64,000 nt of DNA from Hyphomicrobiales bacterium (GCA_900469345.1 UBWZ01000003.1:266577-330576), one strand, 5' to 3'. Numbered from the stretch's first letter, positions 43,817 to 53,489 are shown. Notes: generated by a model not told the origin, from the letters alone. Numbers and translations: made by a program.

Positions 43817-44425
43817 ATGTGCAACGATTACGAACAACACATCCGCTATGCGGAATATCGTCAGGCGCTGGGGGAGGTGGGGCTTGCTCCCGCCGAGCAT
43901 CAGGGCGAGGCGGATCTGCCGCAGGCCGACGACGTGAGGATCGGCGATCTCGGCCCCGTCATGCGTCGCGTCGACGATCAGGTCGTGCTTTCATCCATGC
44001 GGTTCGGCTTCCCGCCGCCGCCGGGCAAAAAAGCGGCGCCGATCTTCAACTTCCGATCCGAAGGCCGTGATTTCGCGACTAGCCGCCGCTGCCTCATCCC
44101 GGCTTCCGCCTTCTTCGAATTCACCGGCACCAAATACCCGAAGGCGAAGCACCGGTTCACGCTGAACGACGCCCCGTTCCTGTGCATTGCCGGCCTCTGG
44201 CGAGACGCGCCTGCCGGCGGCGAAAGCAACCAGCCGCCGTCCTTCACCATGCTTACCACCGCGCCGGGGGCCGATGTGGCGCCGATCCATGACCGGCAGA
44301 TCGTCGTCCTGAGGCCGCAGGACTGGAGCCATTGGCTCGACCTCACGAAGCCCGAGGCCGAGTTGCTGCGGCCTTTGCCGGCCGGGTCGCTTTCCGTCGA
44401 ACAGATCCGCGCCGGACGGGACTAA
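43817..44425 (+). CDS. SRAP-family (SOS response-associated peptidase) protein, variant N-terminus
   Basis: SRAP proteins (YedK/HMCES) form a covalent bond with abasic sites in single-stranded DNA through Cys2. The 202-residue product keeps Cys2 (MCNDYE), the asparagine in NFRSEGRD, the glutamate in SAFFEF and the histidine in PIHDRQIVVL. It departs from the usual MCGRY start, having MCND, and lacks the classical RYNVAP segment. The start at ATG 43817 is fixed by the need for Cys2. It ends before a bidirectional terminator. Confidence 0.88.
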   Translation: MCNDYEQHIRYAEYRQALGEVGLAPAEHQGEADLPQADDVRIGDLGPVMRRVDDQVVLSSMRFGFPPPPGKKAAPIFNFRSEGRDFATSRRCLIPASAFFEFTGTKYPKAKHRFTLNDAPFLCIAGLWRDAPAGGESNQPPSFTMLTTAPGADVAPIHDRQIVVLRPQDWSHWLDLTKPEAELLRPLPAGSLSVEQIRAGRD

Positions 44426-44463
44426 AGCTAGCTTCAATCCCGGGCCTCCAGGCGTTGGCAACG

Positions 44464-44491
44464 AAAAGGGCGGCCCATGGGCCGCCCTTTT
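44464..44491. terminator. Bidirectional terminator between SRAP and OpgC genes
   Basis: AAAAGGGCGGCCC / GGGCCGCCCTTTT is a perfect 13-base inverted repeat around AT, with A and T runs on both sides. It lies between convergent genes and can end transcription from both. Confidence 0.93.
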
Positions 44492-44517
44492 GGCATTGAT
44501 TGGTGGTCAGGGCTGGC

Positions 44518-45756
44518 TTACCGCACCACCATCTGCTGCGGGCCGGCGGGCTTGGCTGCGCCACCCTTGGCCGCAACCGGAGCCGCTTCGACCGGGCCGA
44601 AGAACTTGTCGCGTTCACGCCAGATGGCCGGCACGGAGAGCAGAGCCACGGAGACGAGCGCGATCGCCGTCTTGGTGAGTTCGCTTAGTTCCGGCGTGCG
44701 GCCGTCGAAATAGTAGACGAAATAGACGATGCCGACATGCCAGACGTAGACATAGAGCGAGTGGCGTCCGAGCAGCTGCAGGTAGCGCAGCGAGAAGAGG
44801 CCACGGATGAGGCTGGCGATACCGCGCACCCAGGCTGCCTTGTGCTCCGGTCCGGCGACGATCAGCCAGGCGATCAGAATGCCGACGGCCGCGAAGTTGA
44901 GGAGATAGACCGGACCGAAATCGGCGCGGATTTCCATCGAGGCGAACTTGCCGATCATGTGCGGCGGCATCAGCTCATGGGCCGTGATCAGTCGCAGCGG
45001 CAGGAAAAAGGCGACCATCAATAACGCCATCTTCGGAATGAACGTGTTGTTTGGCGAAAGCACGTTGTTCCAGTTGATTTTGCCCGACGACGTCAGCGCA
45101 CCGAGGACGAGACCGGCGTAGAACACGATCTGCCAGCCGAGCAGGTTGAACGAAACACGGATCCCCTGGTCGTCGGCACCCATGATCATGTCGTTGATCG
45201 GCGTCGTAACGATCTGCTGCAGCCCGAGCTGGCCTGCCATCCAGAGCACCAGCGAACCGGCCAGCACGTAGTGCCACTTGTCTTCGAGCACGAGCTTCAC
45301 CAGCATCGGTGCAAACAGCATGTAGACAATATACTGAGGCAGGATGTCCATGAAGGTCGGCTGATAAAGGAAGGTGGCGATCGCGGCCAGGCGCAGCGGG
45401 TCGTCGAACGTCGTGTAGCCCAGCCAGTTGAACCAGATCGTGTAGGCGCCGGGCAGGAACATGGCGGCGACCAGTACAACCAGGACAATGCCCATCGCAT
45501 AACGATAGAGCTCGAAGGCGCGGCTATAGATCGCCGACCGGCCGGCGGCGTAGCCGTTCTTCAGCATCTTGCGGGCATAGACCATGCCGATCATCAGACC
45601 CGACAGGAACACGAATCCCTGTGCATCTTCCACGAAGGCGAGCTGGTTGTGGTTGATCTTGACGAGCATGTAGCCGCCGGCAAAGATCAGATGGTTCAGG
45701 ACCATGAAAACGAGGAAGTATCCCCGCATTCCGTCAATGATTCCAAAGCGTCTCAT
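44518..45756 (-). CDS. OpgC-family membrane acyltransferase
   Basis: A 412-residue membrane protein with about ten spans, the OpgC protein fold (PF10129). It shows IDGMRGYFLVFMVLNHLIFAG at the start, the loop QGFVFLSGLMIGMVYARKM, and LLGRHSLYVYVWHVGIVYF near the end, where a histidine of acyltransferase type sits. OpgC adds succinyl groups to periplasmic glucans; in rhizobia such enzymes may decorate cyclic glucans. ATG 45756 has GGAG upstream. It faces the SRAP gene. Confidence 0.87.
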   Translation of the reverse strand: MRRFGIIDGMRGYFLVFMVLNHLIFAGGYMLVKINHNQLAFVEDAQGFVFLSGLMIGMVYARKMLKNGYAAGRSAIYSRAFELYRYAMGIVLVVLVAAMFLPGAYTIWFNWLGYTTFDDPLRLAAIATFLYQPTFMDILPQYIVYMLFAPMLVKLVLEDKWHYVLAGSLVLWMAGQLGLQQIVTTPINDMIMGADDQGIRVSFNLLGWQIVFYAGLVLGALTSSGKINWNNVLSPNNTFIPKMALLMVAFFLPLRLITAHELMPPHMIGKFASMEIRADFGPVYLLNFAAVGILIAWLIVAGPEHKAAWVRGIASLIRGLFSLRYLQLLGRHSLYVYVWHVGIVYFVYYFDGRTPELSELTKTAIALVSVALLSVPAIWRERDKFFGPVEAAPVAAKGGAAKPAGPQQMVVR

Positions 45757-45951
45757 GGATCGCGGTCTCCGTCTCTACCGGTCCCGATACGCCTGCCGTC
45801 CGGTCCGAAAGGCCTCTTTGGGCCAGGATTTCACGCGCCTTAACGCAGCAAAAAGGAACGTGGTTCCGCTATAAAGCGTCGAAGGCAATTTCGACCGTAA
45901 ACTATGCGTGATGACTTGGGAATGAACGCGCGCGTTGCGTCCGTCGAGGCC

Positions 45952-48900
45952 TTACTCCGCGGCCACGCGCTTCACGCCTGCAACCTGCATGAGGTAGGCG
46001 CGAAAGGCGGCCGGTCGCAGCGGCTTGTGCTGCAGGCCGATGTCCTGGCGTTCCGCCTCCGCACGGACCTCCGGGCTGCGGTCGGCGGTTATCAGCAAAG
46101 CGGGGATCTGCGAGCCATGGCGGGCACGCAGCTTCAGGATCGCGTCGATGCCGTTGCCGTCGTCGAGGTGGTAGTCGGCAATGACGATGTCGGGCGGTTC
46201 CTGCCCGGTAAACACCCCGTCCAGCGCCTCGACGGACGCGGCCTGCGTCACGCTGCAGCCCCAGCCGCTGATCAGCAGCGCCATGCCCTGCAGGATCTGC
46301 GGTTCGTTGTCGATGCACAGCACCCGGAGACCCTGCAGGGGCTGTGGCAGCTGTCGCCGGCTTTCCGATCGCATCCCGCTGCGGCTGCTGCGCACCGCGG
46401 CTGCGTCGCGGGGGATTTCCACCCTGAACACGGTTCCGCGCCCAACCTCCGAATGCAGACGCACCGGGTGTTCGAGAACGCGGGAAATGCGGTCGACGAT
46501 GGAAAGCCCGAGCCCGAGCCCATCGGCGGTCCTGGCGCCTTGGTCGAGACGGGCGAATTCCTTGAACACGGTCCGGAATTTCGATGACGGAATGCCGATG
46601 CCCGAATCGAGCACATCCACCACCACCCGGTCGCCGCGTCGGCGTGCCCCCACCAGCACCTTGCCCGATACCGTGTACTTGATGGCGTTGGAGACCAGGT
46701 TCTGGATCAGCCGATGCAACAGGTTGGCGTCGGAGCGGACCCGGAGCGAGGTTGGCATCACCACGAATTCCAGCCTCTTTTCGGCAGCCATGGGCGCATG
46801 GTCGGTCGCCACCCGCCGCAACAGGTCGTCCAGCGCAACGGAGGTGATGCGCGGCTGCATGCCGCCCGTATCGAGCCTGGAGATATCCAGGACTGCGCCG
46901 AGGATAGCCTCGACCGAATCGAGTGCGGAATCGATATTGTTGACCAGTTGGCTGGTCTTGGTTTCCTCCGGCTCGAGACGTTCGACCAGTGTCGAGCAGT
47001 AGAGGCGGGCAGCATTGAGCGGCTGCAGGATGTCGTGCCCGGCGGCGGCAAAGAAGCGGGTCTTGCCGAGGTTGGCTTCGTCGGCGGCAGCCCGCGCCTC
47101 TCCCAGTTCGCGGTTGACCCGGGTCAGCTCGGCGGTGCGCTGGCTGACCCGCTGCTCCAGCGTTTCGTTGGCCTGTTTCAGGGCCTTGTCGGCGGCCACC
47201 CGGTCGGTGATGTCGGTGAAGGTGGCAACCACGCCGCTGTCCGGCATCGCGTTCGAGCGGACTTCGACGATCCGCCCGCCGCCCTGCAGGACAAGCGGGA
47301 AGGGTGCATCGAAGGTCTTGAATTGCCGCACCACGTCGCTGCCGGTGTCCGGTGCAATGTCGCGGCGTTCGGCAAGAATGGCGACGATGTCCTCGAGCGG
47401 AAATCCCACCTGGCCGACATGGTCCGGCAGGTCGAGCAGGTGGCGGAAGCGCCGGTTCCAGATCGTCAGCCGGCCGGAACTGTCGAACACGGCAATCCCC
47501 TGGTCCATCTGCGACAGCGCGGTCTGGAGCATGTCCTGATTGTACTGCAGTGCCTCGCTTGCCTGGTCGAGAAGCCATGCCGTGTCAGCGCTGGCATCCT
47601 CGGCCCGCTGCAGGATCAGCGACAGTACGAGGCGCGCCGAGGAGGAGCCGATGGCGCTGCCGAGCAGCTGCTCGGCGAAATGCACCATCGCCATGTCTGC
47701 CGGCTGGCCGTCGCTGAAACGTCGGCCAGCCTTTTTCTCATAGTTGGAGAAGGACCGCATCATCCGTTCCTCGCCGAGGTAGCGGGCGATCGCCGCCTTG
47801 AGATCGCCGACGCTGACCCGGGTGGTCCAGCCGCGGGTCGCAAACTGCGAGCGAAGGTGCCGCTTTACGAAAATGCCCGCCTGAAGCCGCTCCAGCGGCC
47901 GCGGATTGCGCGACAGCGAACCGAGGACGAAGGCGATGCAGTTGAGCGTCAGGCTGAATATGGTCGCGTTGACGAGCGGATCGGTATCTGGACCGGAGAA
48001 GATCGCCGTACCGGGAAACACGAAGTTGAGGACGGCAGCGGCGATGTAGGAATTGTCCGGTCCCCCGAGGCTCGGCAGGAAGAGCATGTAGCCCCAGGCG
48101 AGAATGCCCAGGCACATGCCGAGGATGGCGCCGCGCGCATTGGCACGCCGCCACACAAGCCCGCCGAACAGCGCCGGCGCCACTTGCGCGATGGCCGCGA
48201 ACGCCAGAAGCCCGATCGAGGCAAGCCCGGACTGGCTGTCGGCCATCCGGTAATAGCCGTAGCCGAGCAGCAGCACCGCGAAGATTGCCATGCGCCGGAT
48301 GTTGAGCAAGGTGCGGGTCAGATCCGCCCTCTGGCCGGTGCGCGATCCCATCAGCTTGCGCCGCAGGAAGATCGGGATGACGATGTCGTTCGAAACCATG
48401 ATCGACAGCGCCACCGATTCGACCACCACCATGGCCGTCGCGGCAGAAAATCCGCCGATGAACGTGACCAGGGTAAGGAATGGCAGGCCTGCGGAAAGCG
48501 GCAGGGTGAGGATGTAGAGGTCGGCGTTGCCCGCTCCCTTGAACGCGATCAGGCCGGCCACCGCGACCGGCAGCACGAACAGATTGATGGCCACGAGATA
48601 GAGCGGCAGCAGAAGCGCCGCGAGCCTGCGCTCGCGCGGCGTCCTGTTCTCGACCACCGTCACATGGAACTGCCGCGGCAGCATGACGATCGCAAATCCG
48701 GACAGGAGCGTCAGCGTCAGCCAGCGGCTGATCGGGGTCTGGTAGGACAGCGCCGATTGGACGAGGCTGTTTTGCGCCGCCTTCGCCATCAGGTCGGCGG
48801 GCCCGTCGAACAGAATGAACAACACCGAAAGCCCGACGGTTGCAAAAGCAACCACCTTGACCACTGATTCCATGGCGATCGCGAGGATCAGGCCGTCCTG

Positions 48901-49470
48901 ATGCTCGGTGGCGTCCGTGTGGCGCGTGCCGAACACCACCGCAAAGCACGCCATCAATAGGGTGACGATGAGCGCGAGATCGATGAAGTAGAGATTGCCG
49001 CTGCCGATACCGTAGTCGGACGGGTTGACCATGGCCGACACGGAACTGGACACGGCGCGCAGCTGCAACGCGATATAGGGGACGGAGCCGACCAGGGCGA
49101 TGACCGCGACCAGCATGGCGACCGTGGAGTTCTTGCCGTAGCGCGCCGCGATGAGATCCGCTGCGGAGGTGATCTTCTCGGCCTTGGCAAGGTCGATGAT
49201 GCGCCGGATGATCGGCATGCCGAGCGTAAAGGCGAGGATCGGCCCGATATAGATGCCAGTGAATTCGAGGCCCCGCTGCGCCGCAAGCCCGACGCCGCCG
49301 AAATAGGTCCAGGACGTGCAGTAGACGGCAAGGCTCAGGCCATAGACGATCGGACGTCCGCCCTTGGGCACGCCCGCAAGCCGGCTGCGCCTGTCGCCAT
49401 AGCTCGCCACGGCGAACAGCAAAAGGACGTAGGCAAACGCGGTACCGAAGATCACCCAGCCTGGCAGCAT
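45952..49470 (-). CDS. Hybrid sensor histidine kinase fused to a sodium:solute symporter-like domain
   Basis: A 1172-residue protein. Residues 1 to about 500 form a thirteen-span sodium:solute symporter (GGVGLAAQRGLEFTGIYIGP, TSAADLIAARYGKNS). A linker, a PAS domain (MDQGIAVFDSSGRLTIWNRR, about 655), a coiled coil, a dimerisation/phosphoacceptor domain with AAGHDILQPLNAARLYC (His about 813), a HATPase domain (QNLVSNAIKYT, DSGIGIP, GLGLGLSIVD) and a C-terminal receiver (CIDNEPQIL, IVIADYHLDDG, LLITAD) follow. It starts at ATG 49470 with GGAGGAG. The membrane half probably senses or carries a small solute. No response-regulator gene is adjacent; see the LuxR regulator at 16721. Confidence 0.93.
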   Translation of the reverse strand: MLPGWVIFGTAFAYVLLLFAVASYGDRRSRLAGVPKGGRPIVYGLSLAVYCTSWTYFGGVGLAAQRGLEFTGIYIGPILAFTLGMPIIRRIIDLAKAEKITSAADLIAARYGKNSTVAMLVAVIALVGSVPYIALQLRAVSSSVSAMVNPSDYGIGSGNLYFIDLALIVTLLMACFAVVFGTRHTDATEHQDGLILAIAMESVVKVVAFATVGLSVLFILFDGPADLMAKAAQNSLVQSALSYQTPISRWLTLTLLSGFAIVMLPRQFHVTVVENRTPRERRLAALLLPLYLVAINLFVLPVAVAGLIAFKGAGNADLYILTLPLSAGLPFLTLVTFIGGFSAATAMVVVESVALSIMVSNDIVIPIFLRRKLMGSRTGQRADLTRTLLNIRRMAIFAVLLLGYGYYRMADSQSGLASIGLLAFAAIAQVAPALFGGLVWRRANARGAILGMCLGILAWGYMLFLPSLGGPDNSYIAAAVLNFVFPGTAIFSGPDTDPLVNATIFSLTLNCIAFVLGSLSRNPRPLERLQAGIFVKRHLRSQFATRGWTTRVSVGDLKAAIARYLGEERMMRSFSNYEKKAGRRFSDGQPADMAMVHFAEQLLGSAIGSSSARLVLSLILQRAEDASADTAWLLDQASEALQYNQDMLQTALSQMDQGIAVFDSSGRLTIWNRRFRHLLDLPDHVGQVGFPLEDIVAILAERRDIAPDTGSDVVRQFKTFDAPFPLVLQGGGRIVEVRSNAMPDSGVVATFTDITDRVAADKALKQANETLEQRVSQRTAELTRVNRELGEARAAADEANLGKTRFFAAAGHDILQPLNAARLYCSTLVERLEPEETKTSQLVNNIDSALDSVEAILGAVLDISRLDTGGMQPRITSVALDDLLRRVATDHAPMAAEKRLEFVVMPTSLRVRSDANLLHRLIQNLVSNAIKYTVSGKVLVGARRRGDRVVVDVLDSGIGIPSSKFRTVFKEFARLDQGARTADGLGLGLSIVDRISRVLEHPVRLHSEVGRGTVFRVEIPRDAAAVRSSRSGMRSESRRQLPQPLQGLRVLCIDNEPQILQGMALLISGWGCSVTQAASVEALDGVFTGQEPPDIVIADYHLDDGNGIDAILKLRARHGSQIPALLITADRSPEVRAEAERQDIGLQHKPLRPAAFRAYLMQVAGVKRVAAE

Positions 49471-49653
49471 TGCTCCTCCGCATCGTTTCTGCGGTGGTCA
49501 CGACATTAGGGGAAAAGCCGGGCCTTGGAAATCGTGCCCCGCCTCAGCAAAAGGTTGAATGGCCGACATCGCAACTCTCTATCGCGATCTTCCATAAGCG
49601 AAAAATTGCGCTAGGTTGTCGGGCGAGACCATTTTCACAGAAGGGGGAGGACT

Positions 49654-50085
49654 ATGTCCGTCATCGGGGAATTTCGCTCATTCATCGCCAAGGGTAATGT
49701 CATCGACCTGGCGGTCGGTATCATCATCGGTGGCGCCTTTACCGGCATCGTCAATTCGCTGGTCAACGATATCGTCATGCCGATCGTCGGCGCCGTCACC
49801 GGCGGCGGTTTCGATTTTTCCAATTACTTCCTGCCGCTGTCGAGCGCGGTAACGGCGCTCTCGCTGGAAGAAGCCCGCAAACAGGGCGCAGTGTTCGCCT
49901 ATGGCAGCTTCATCACCGTCTTTATCAACTTCCTGATCCTCGCCTTCATCATTTTCCTGATGGTCAAAGCGGTCAACAGGCTGCGGGCCGCGGAAAACAA
50001 GAAGCCGGAGAACGACAAACCGGCGCCGCCGCCGGCCGATATCCTGTTGCTGACGGAAATTCGCGATCTCCTGAAGACGAGATAG
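49654..50085 (+). CDS. mscL: Large-conductance mechanosensitive channel MscL
   Basis: The 143-residue inner-membrane channel opens when membrane tension rises and releases solutes under osmotic downshock. It has the first span with [20 protein letters not shown], followed by [14 protein letters not shown], a periplasmic loop and the second span [21 protein letters not shown] charged C-terminal helix ([12 protein letters not shown]) completes the fold. ATG 49654 follows GGGGGAG. Typical length and residues; secure. Confidence 0.97.
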   Translation: MSVIGEFRSFIAKGNVIDLAVGIIIGGAFTGIVNSLVNDIVMPIVGAVTGGGFDFSNYFLPLSSAVTALSLEEARKQGAVFAYGSFITVFINFLILAFIIFLMVKAVNRLRAAENKKPENDKPAPPPADILLLTEIRDLLKTR

Positions 50086-50127
50086 CGCTCGTCCGGCCAA
50101 GGCCTCCAGGATGGGAATGGATCACCA

Positions 50128-50163
50128 GAATCGATTCCCATGTCACGGATTGTCATGGGATTC
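50128..50163. promoter_or_regulatory. Inverted repeat with three GANTC sites upstream of the aminotransferase gene
   Basis: GAATC (50128), GATTC (50133) and GATTC (50159) fall within 36 bases. ATGGGAAT / ATTCCCAT flank the first two as a hairpin. This may be a CcrM/GcrA-type control region or the end signal of mscL. Only the motif is observed. Confidence 0.35.
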
Positions 50164-50207
50164 TCGATCCGCCTTGGGTTAGACAGGGCAAAACGAGAGG
50201 GAATGTC

Positions 50208-51377
50208 ATGTCGATCATCGCGAGCCTCAGCCCAAGAGCCGTCGCTGCCCCGGAAAGCGGCATCGTCGAGGTCATCAACTATGCCCGCGGTCGTGAGGAC
50301 CTGATACCGCTCTGGGCCGGTGAGGGCGATCTTCCCAGTCCGGATTTCGTCAACCGGGCGGCAACCGAAGCCTTGCTGGCGGGCGAGACCTTTTACACCT
50401 GGCAGCGCGGCATTCCCGAACTCCGGCAGGCGCTGGTCGACTATTACGCACGGCATTTCGCGGTGTCGCTGTCGACCGAGCATTTCTACGTCACCGGCTC
50501 GGGCATGCACGCCATCATGCTGGCCGTCCAGGCGGTCACCTCTCCCGGCGACGAGATGGTCTACCTGTCGCCCACCTGGCCCAATATCGTCGCCGCGATC
50601 GAGGTTGCGGGCGCCCATGCCGTCGGCCTGCCTCTAGACTTCGGCGGCGGTCGCTGGCAGCTGGATATCAGCAAGCTGGAAGCCGTGATCACGCCGAAGA
50701 CGAAAAGCATCTTTATCAACACGCCGTCCAACCCCACCGGCTGGACTGCCACCGCTGACGACCTGAAGGCCATCCTTTCGCTCGCCCGCAAACACGGCCT
50801 GTGGATCGTCGCCGACGAGATCTACGCCCGCTACTACTATGGCGGCGCCGTCCGGGCTCCCTCCTTCTTAGACATCATGGAGGAGGGCGACCGCATCATC
50901 TTCGCCAACTCCTTCTCCAAGAACTGGTCGATGACCGGATGGCGCGTCGGCTGGCTGGTGGCGCCGCCGGAGATTGGCCAGGTGATCGAGAACCTCGTCC
51001 AGTATTCAAATTCGGGCGTCGCCCAATTCATGCAGCGCGGTGCGGTTGCGGCTCTCAACGACGGCGACGCGTTCGTCGACGCCAACATCCGGCGCGCCCA
51101 CCAGTCCCGCGACATTCTCTGCGATGCGCTGATCGCCACCAACCGGGTCGAGACGCTGAAGCCGGAAGGTGCCCTCTACGCCTTCCTGAAGGTCGATGGG
51201 GTAACCGACAGCCGCCGCGCAGCCCTCGACATCGTCGACAAGATCGGTGTCGCGCTGGCGCCCGGCTCCGCCTTCGGCAAGGGCGGCGAGCTCTTCCTGC
51301 GGGCCTGCTTCCTGCGCGATCCGGCCCAGATCGAGGCCGCCGCCGCACGGCTCGCCGATTACATCGCCCGTCTCTGA
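50208..51377 (+). CDS. PLP-dependent aminotransferase (class I/II)
   Basis: A 389-residue aminotransferase. Marks are WAGEGDLPSPDF, GETFYTWQRGIPELR, TGSGMHAIMLA, NTPSNPTGWTA, VADEIYARYYY (aspartate binding the pyridine nitrogen) and the Schiff-base lysine in FANSFSKNWSMTGWRVGW. A C-terminal arginine region LRACFLRDPAQ closes it. The fold I group includes aspartate and kynurenine aminotransferases. The exact substrate cannot be assigned. A terminator follows at 51400. Confidence 0.9.
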   Translation: MSIIASLSPRAVAAPESGIVEVINYARGREDLIPLWAGEGDLPSPDFVNRAATEALLAGETFYTWQRGIPELRQALVDYYARHFAVSLSTEHFYVTGSGMHAIMLAVQAVTSPGDEMVYLSPTWPNIVAAIEVAGAHAVGLPLDFGGGRWQLDISKLEAVITPKTKSIFINTPSNPTGWTATADDLKAILSLARKHGLWIVADEIYARYYYGGAVRAPSFLDIMEEGDRIIFANSFSKNWSMTGWRVGWLVAPPEIGQVIENLVQYSNSGVAQFMQRGAVAALNDGDAFVDANIRRAHQSRDILCDALIATNRVETLKPEGALYAFLKVDGVTDSRRAALDIVDKIGVALAPGSAFGKGGELFLRACFLRDPAQIEAAAARLADYIARL

Positions 51378-51399
51378 AAGGCACAGATCGATAAACTTT

Positions 51400-51425
51400 G
51401 ACCGACTTTGGTAAGGCGGTCTTTT
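51400..51425 (+). terminator. Weak Rho-independent terminator after the aminotransferase gene
   Basis: GACCG pairs with CGGTC around a 12-base loop and is followed by TTTT, 22 bases past the stop. The stem is short, so termination may be partial. Confidence 0.5.
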
Positions 51426-51527
51426 CCATGCGAAAACATATACTTGGTGCTGCCCGTCACAGGTAAGCAATGATCAAGACCGGCTGTGGTTTCCTGCCTG
51501 CAACGACAAAAAGCAGGGAAGCAAGAC

Positions 51528-52562
51528 ATGGCCGTTCTCGTGACCGGAGGCGCTGGCTACATCGGCAGCCACATGGCCTGGGCCCTTATCGATGCGGGTG
51601 AGGAGGTGGTCGTTCTCGACCGTCTTTCGACCGGCTACCGTTGGGCCGTGCCGGAGCAGGCGAAGTTCTATCTCGGCGATGTCGGCGACACGCTGGTCCT
51701 CAAGCAGATCTTCGCCGAAAACGAAATCGAGGCCATCCTGCATTTCGCGGGCTCCATCGTGGTGCCGCAGTCCGTCGCCCAGCCGCTCGACTATTACGAC
51801 AACAACACCGGCAAGACCCGTCTGCTGGCGGCAACCGCGATCGAGGCCGGCATCAGGCAGCTCGTCTTTTCCTCGACGGCCGCGGTCTACGGCGACCAGA
51901 AGGATGATGCGCCGGTGCTGGAATCGGCGCCGTTGCAGCCCAAGAACCCCTACGGCCAGTCGAAGCTGATGTCGGAAATGATGCTGCGCGATGCGGCAGC
52001 CGCCCATGACTTCCGCTTCGTGGCGCTGCGCTACTTCAATGTCGCCGGCGCCGATCCCCGCGGGCGCACCGGGCTGTCGACGGAGGGCGCCACCCATCTG
52101 ATCAAGATCGCCTGCGAGGCGGCTTTGGCCAAGCGCCGTGGCGTCGATGTGTTCGGCACCGATTACGCCACGCCCGACGGCACCGGCGTGCGCGACTATA
52201 TCCACGTGACCGACCTTGTGGAGGCCCATCTGAAGGCGTTGAGCTATCTGCGTCGCGGCGGCGAGCCGCTCATCGCCAATTGCGGCTATGGGCGCGGCTA
52301 TTCCGTGCTGGAGGTTCTGGAGGCCGTCAAGCGCCTGGGCGGCCGCGGCTTCGAGGTCCGCTACGGGCCGCGGCGGCCGGGCGACGCGGCAAGCGTCGTC
52401 GCCAATGCCACGCTGGCGCGCCGGCTGCTGGAGTGGACGCCCCGCCACGACGACCTCGACCTGATCGTCGATACCGCGCTTCGCTGGGAAAGCGGACTGG
52501 CCGCCCGCAAGGCGGACGACCTTCGCGGTCTGCAGCATCGCCTTGCTTCTGCCAGGTTTTAG
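51528..52562 (+). CDS. galE: UDP-glucose 4-epimerase
   Basis: The 344-residue SDR-extended epimerase interconverts UDP-glucose and UDP-galactose. It has the NAD motif VTGGAGYIGSHMA (about 5-17), SSTAAVYGDQ with the catalytic serine, and NPYGQSK (tyrosine and lysine of the YxxxK site). FNVAGADPRGRTG also matches the GalE class. Start at ATG 51528 with GCAGGGA; an upstream in-frame ATG at 51486 was not chosen. In rhizobia this enzyme (ExoB) supplies UDP-galactose for exopolysaccharide and LPS. Confidence 0.94.
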   Translation: MAVLVTGGAGYIGSHMAWALIDAGEEVVVLDRLSTGYRWAVPEQAKFYLGDVGDTLVLKQIFAENEIEAILHFAGSIVVPQSVAQPLDYYDNNTGKTRLLAATAIEAGIRQLVFSSTAAVYGDQKDDAPVLESAPLQPKNPYGQSKLMSEMMLRDAAAAHDFRFVALRYFNVAGADPRGRTGLSTEGATHLIKIACEAALAKRRGVDVFGTDYATPDGTGVRDYIHVTDLVEAHLKALSYLRRGGEPLIANCGYGRGYSVLEVLEAVKRLGGRGFEVRYGPRRPGDAASVVANATLARRLLEWTPRHDDLDLIVDTALRWESGLAARKADDLRGLQHRLASARF

Positions 52563-52604
52563 AGGCTAGGACAGAACCCGTCAGCAGAGCAGGCGGGACG
52601 TTCC

Positions 52605-53465
52605 ATGCGCATGAGCACCATTGTCGTGAGCCTTGTGGCCGCCGGTTTCCCGGCTGCCTGCCTTGCGGCCGGAACCCCGCCGGTTCAGGCGGGCGAGGCC
52701 GCTGCCGCCCGGCAATTGTCGCCCTCGCCAGATCAGCCTGCAAAGCAGCAGCTCGAGGTGCCCGCCGGTCAGCACAGGCTGGTGGAGCCCCAGTTGCATG
52801 TGGCGCGCGCGGGAAAGGCCGCGCCGCCACGGGTGGCGCTGACCTTCGATGCCTGCATGGGCAAGGCCGACGAGCGCATCCTGTCGGCGCTCATCAAGGA
52901 GCGGGTGCCGGCGACCATTTTCGTCACGGCCCGCTGGCTGCGGACCAATGCCGCCACAGTCGCCGTCTTCCGCGCCAATCCCGACCTTTTCGAAATCGAG
53001 GATCATGGCGAAAACCACATTCCGGCCGTCGATTTCCAGACCGCCATCTATGGAATTGCCGCAGCCGGCTCGCCCGAGGCGGTCGGCCGCGAGGTCGGCC
53101 ACGGGGCGGAGGCCATCCGCGCCGCAGGACTGCCCGAACCGCACTGGTTCCGCGGCGCGACAGCCAAGTACGATCTGCCGGCCATCCAAGAAATCCGCAC
53201 AATGGGCTACCGGGTCGCCGGCTACTCCGTCAACGGCGACGGCGGTTCCCTGCTCGGCACGCAGGAGACGGAACGGCGCATCGCCGCCGCAAAGGATGGC
53301 GACGTGGTCATCTCGCACATCAACCAGCCGAGCCATGCGGCAGGCGAGGGCGTCGCCAGGGCGATCCTGGCCTTGAAGGCGAAGGGCGTCGAATTCGTGC
53401 GCCTCTCCGATGTCGAGGCGACGGGCGACCACGAAACCACCACGCGCCAGCCCGGCCTGTTCTGA
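52605..53465 (+). CDS. Exported polysaccharide deacetylase-family protein
   Basis: The 286-residue protein has a signal peptide (MRMSTIVVSLVAAGFPAACLA) and a low-complexity linker to about residue 70. A NodB-type deacetylase domain follows: ALTFDACMGKADERIL (motif 1, usually TFDDG, here TFDAC), EDHGENHIPAVD (metal H-x-x-x-H), PHWFRGATAKYD, and DVVISHINQPS. The overall fold is intact, though motif 1 is unusual. It is the last GC-rich gene before the scarred island, 43 bases after galE, and may belong to its transcript. Confidence 0.85.
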   Translation: MRMSTIVVSLVAAGFPAACLAAGTPPVQAGEAAAARQLSPSPDQPAKQQLEVPAGQHRLVEPQLHVARAGKAAPPRVALTFDACMGKADERILSALIKERVPATIFVTARWLRTNAATVAVFRANPDLFEIEDHGENHIPAVDFQTAIYGIAAAGSPEAVGREVGHGAEAIRAAGLPEPHWFRGATAKYDLPAIQEIRTMGYRVAGYSVNGDGGSLLGTQETERRIAAAKDGDVVISHINQPSHAAGEGVARAILALKAKGVEFVRLSDVEATGDHETTTRQPGLF

Positions 53466-53489
53466 CCCGTCTCTCGTCGGCGTGGCCAT

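Noticed and set aside
46714..48867. 717-codon plus-strand frame opposite the hybrid kinase
   Set aside because: Antisense of the kinase gene; no recognisable domain.
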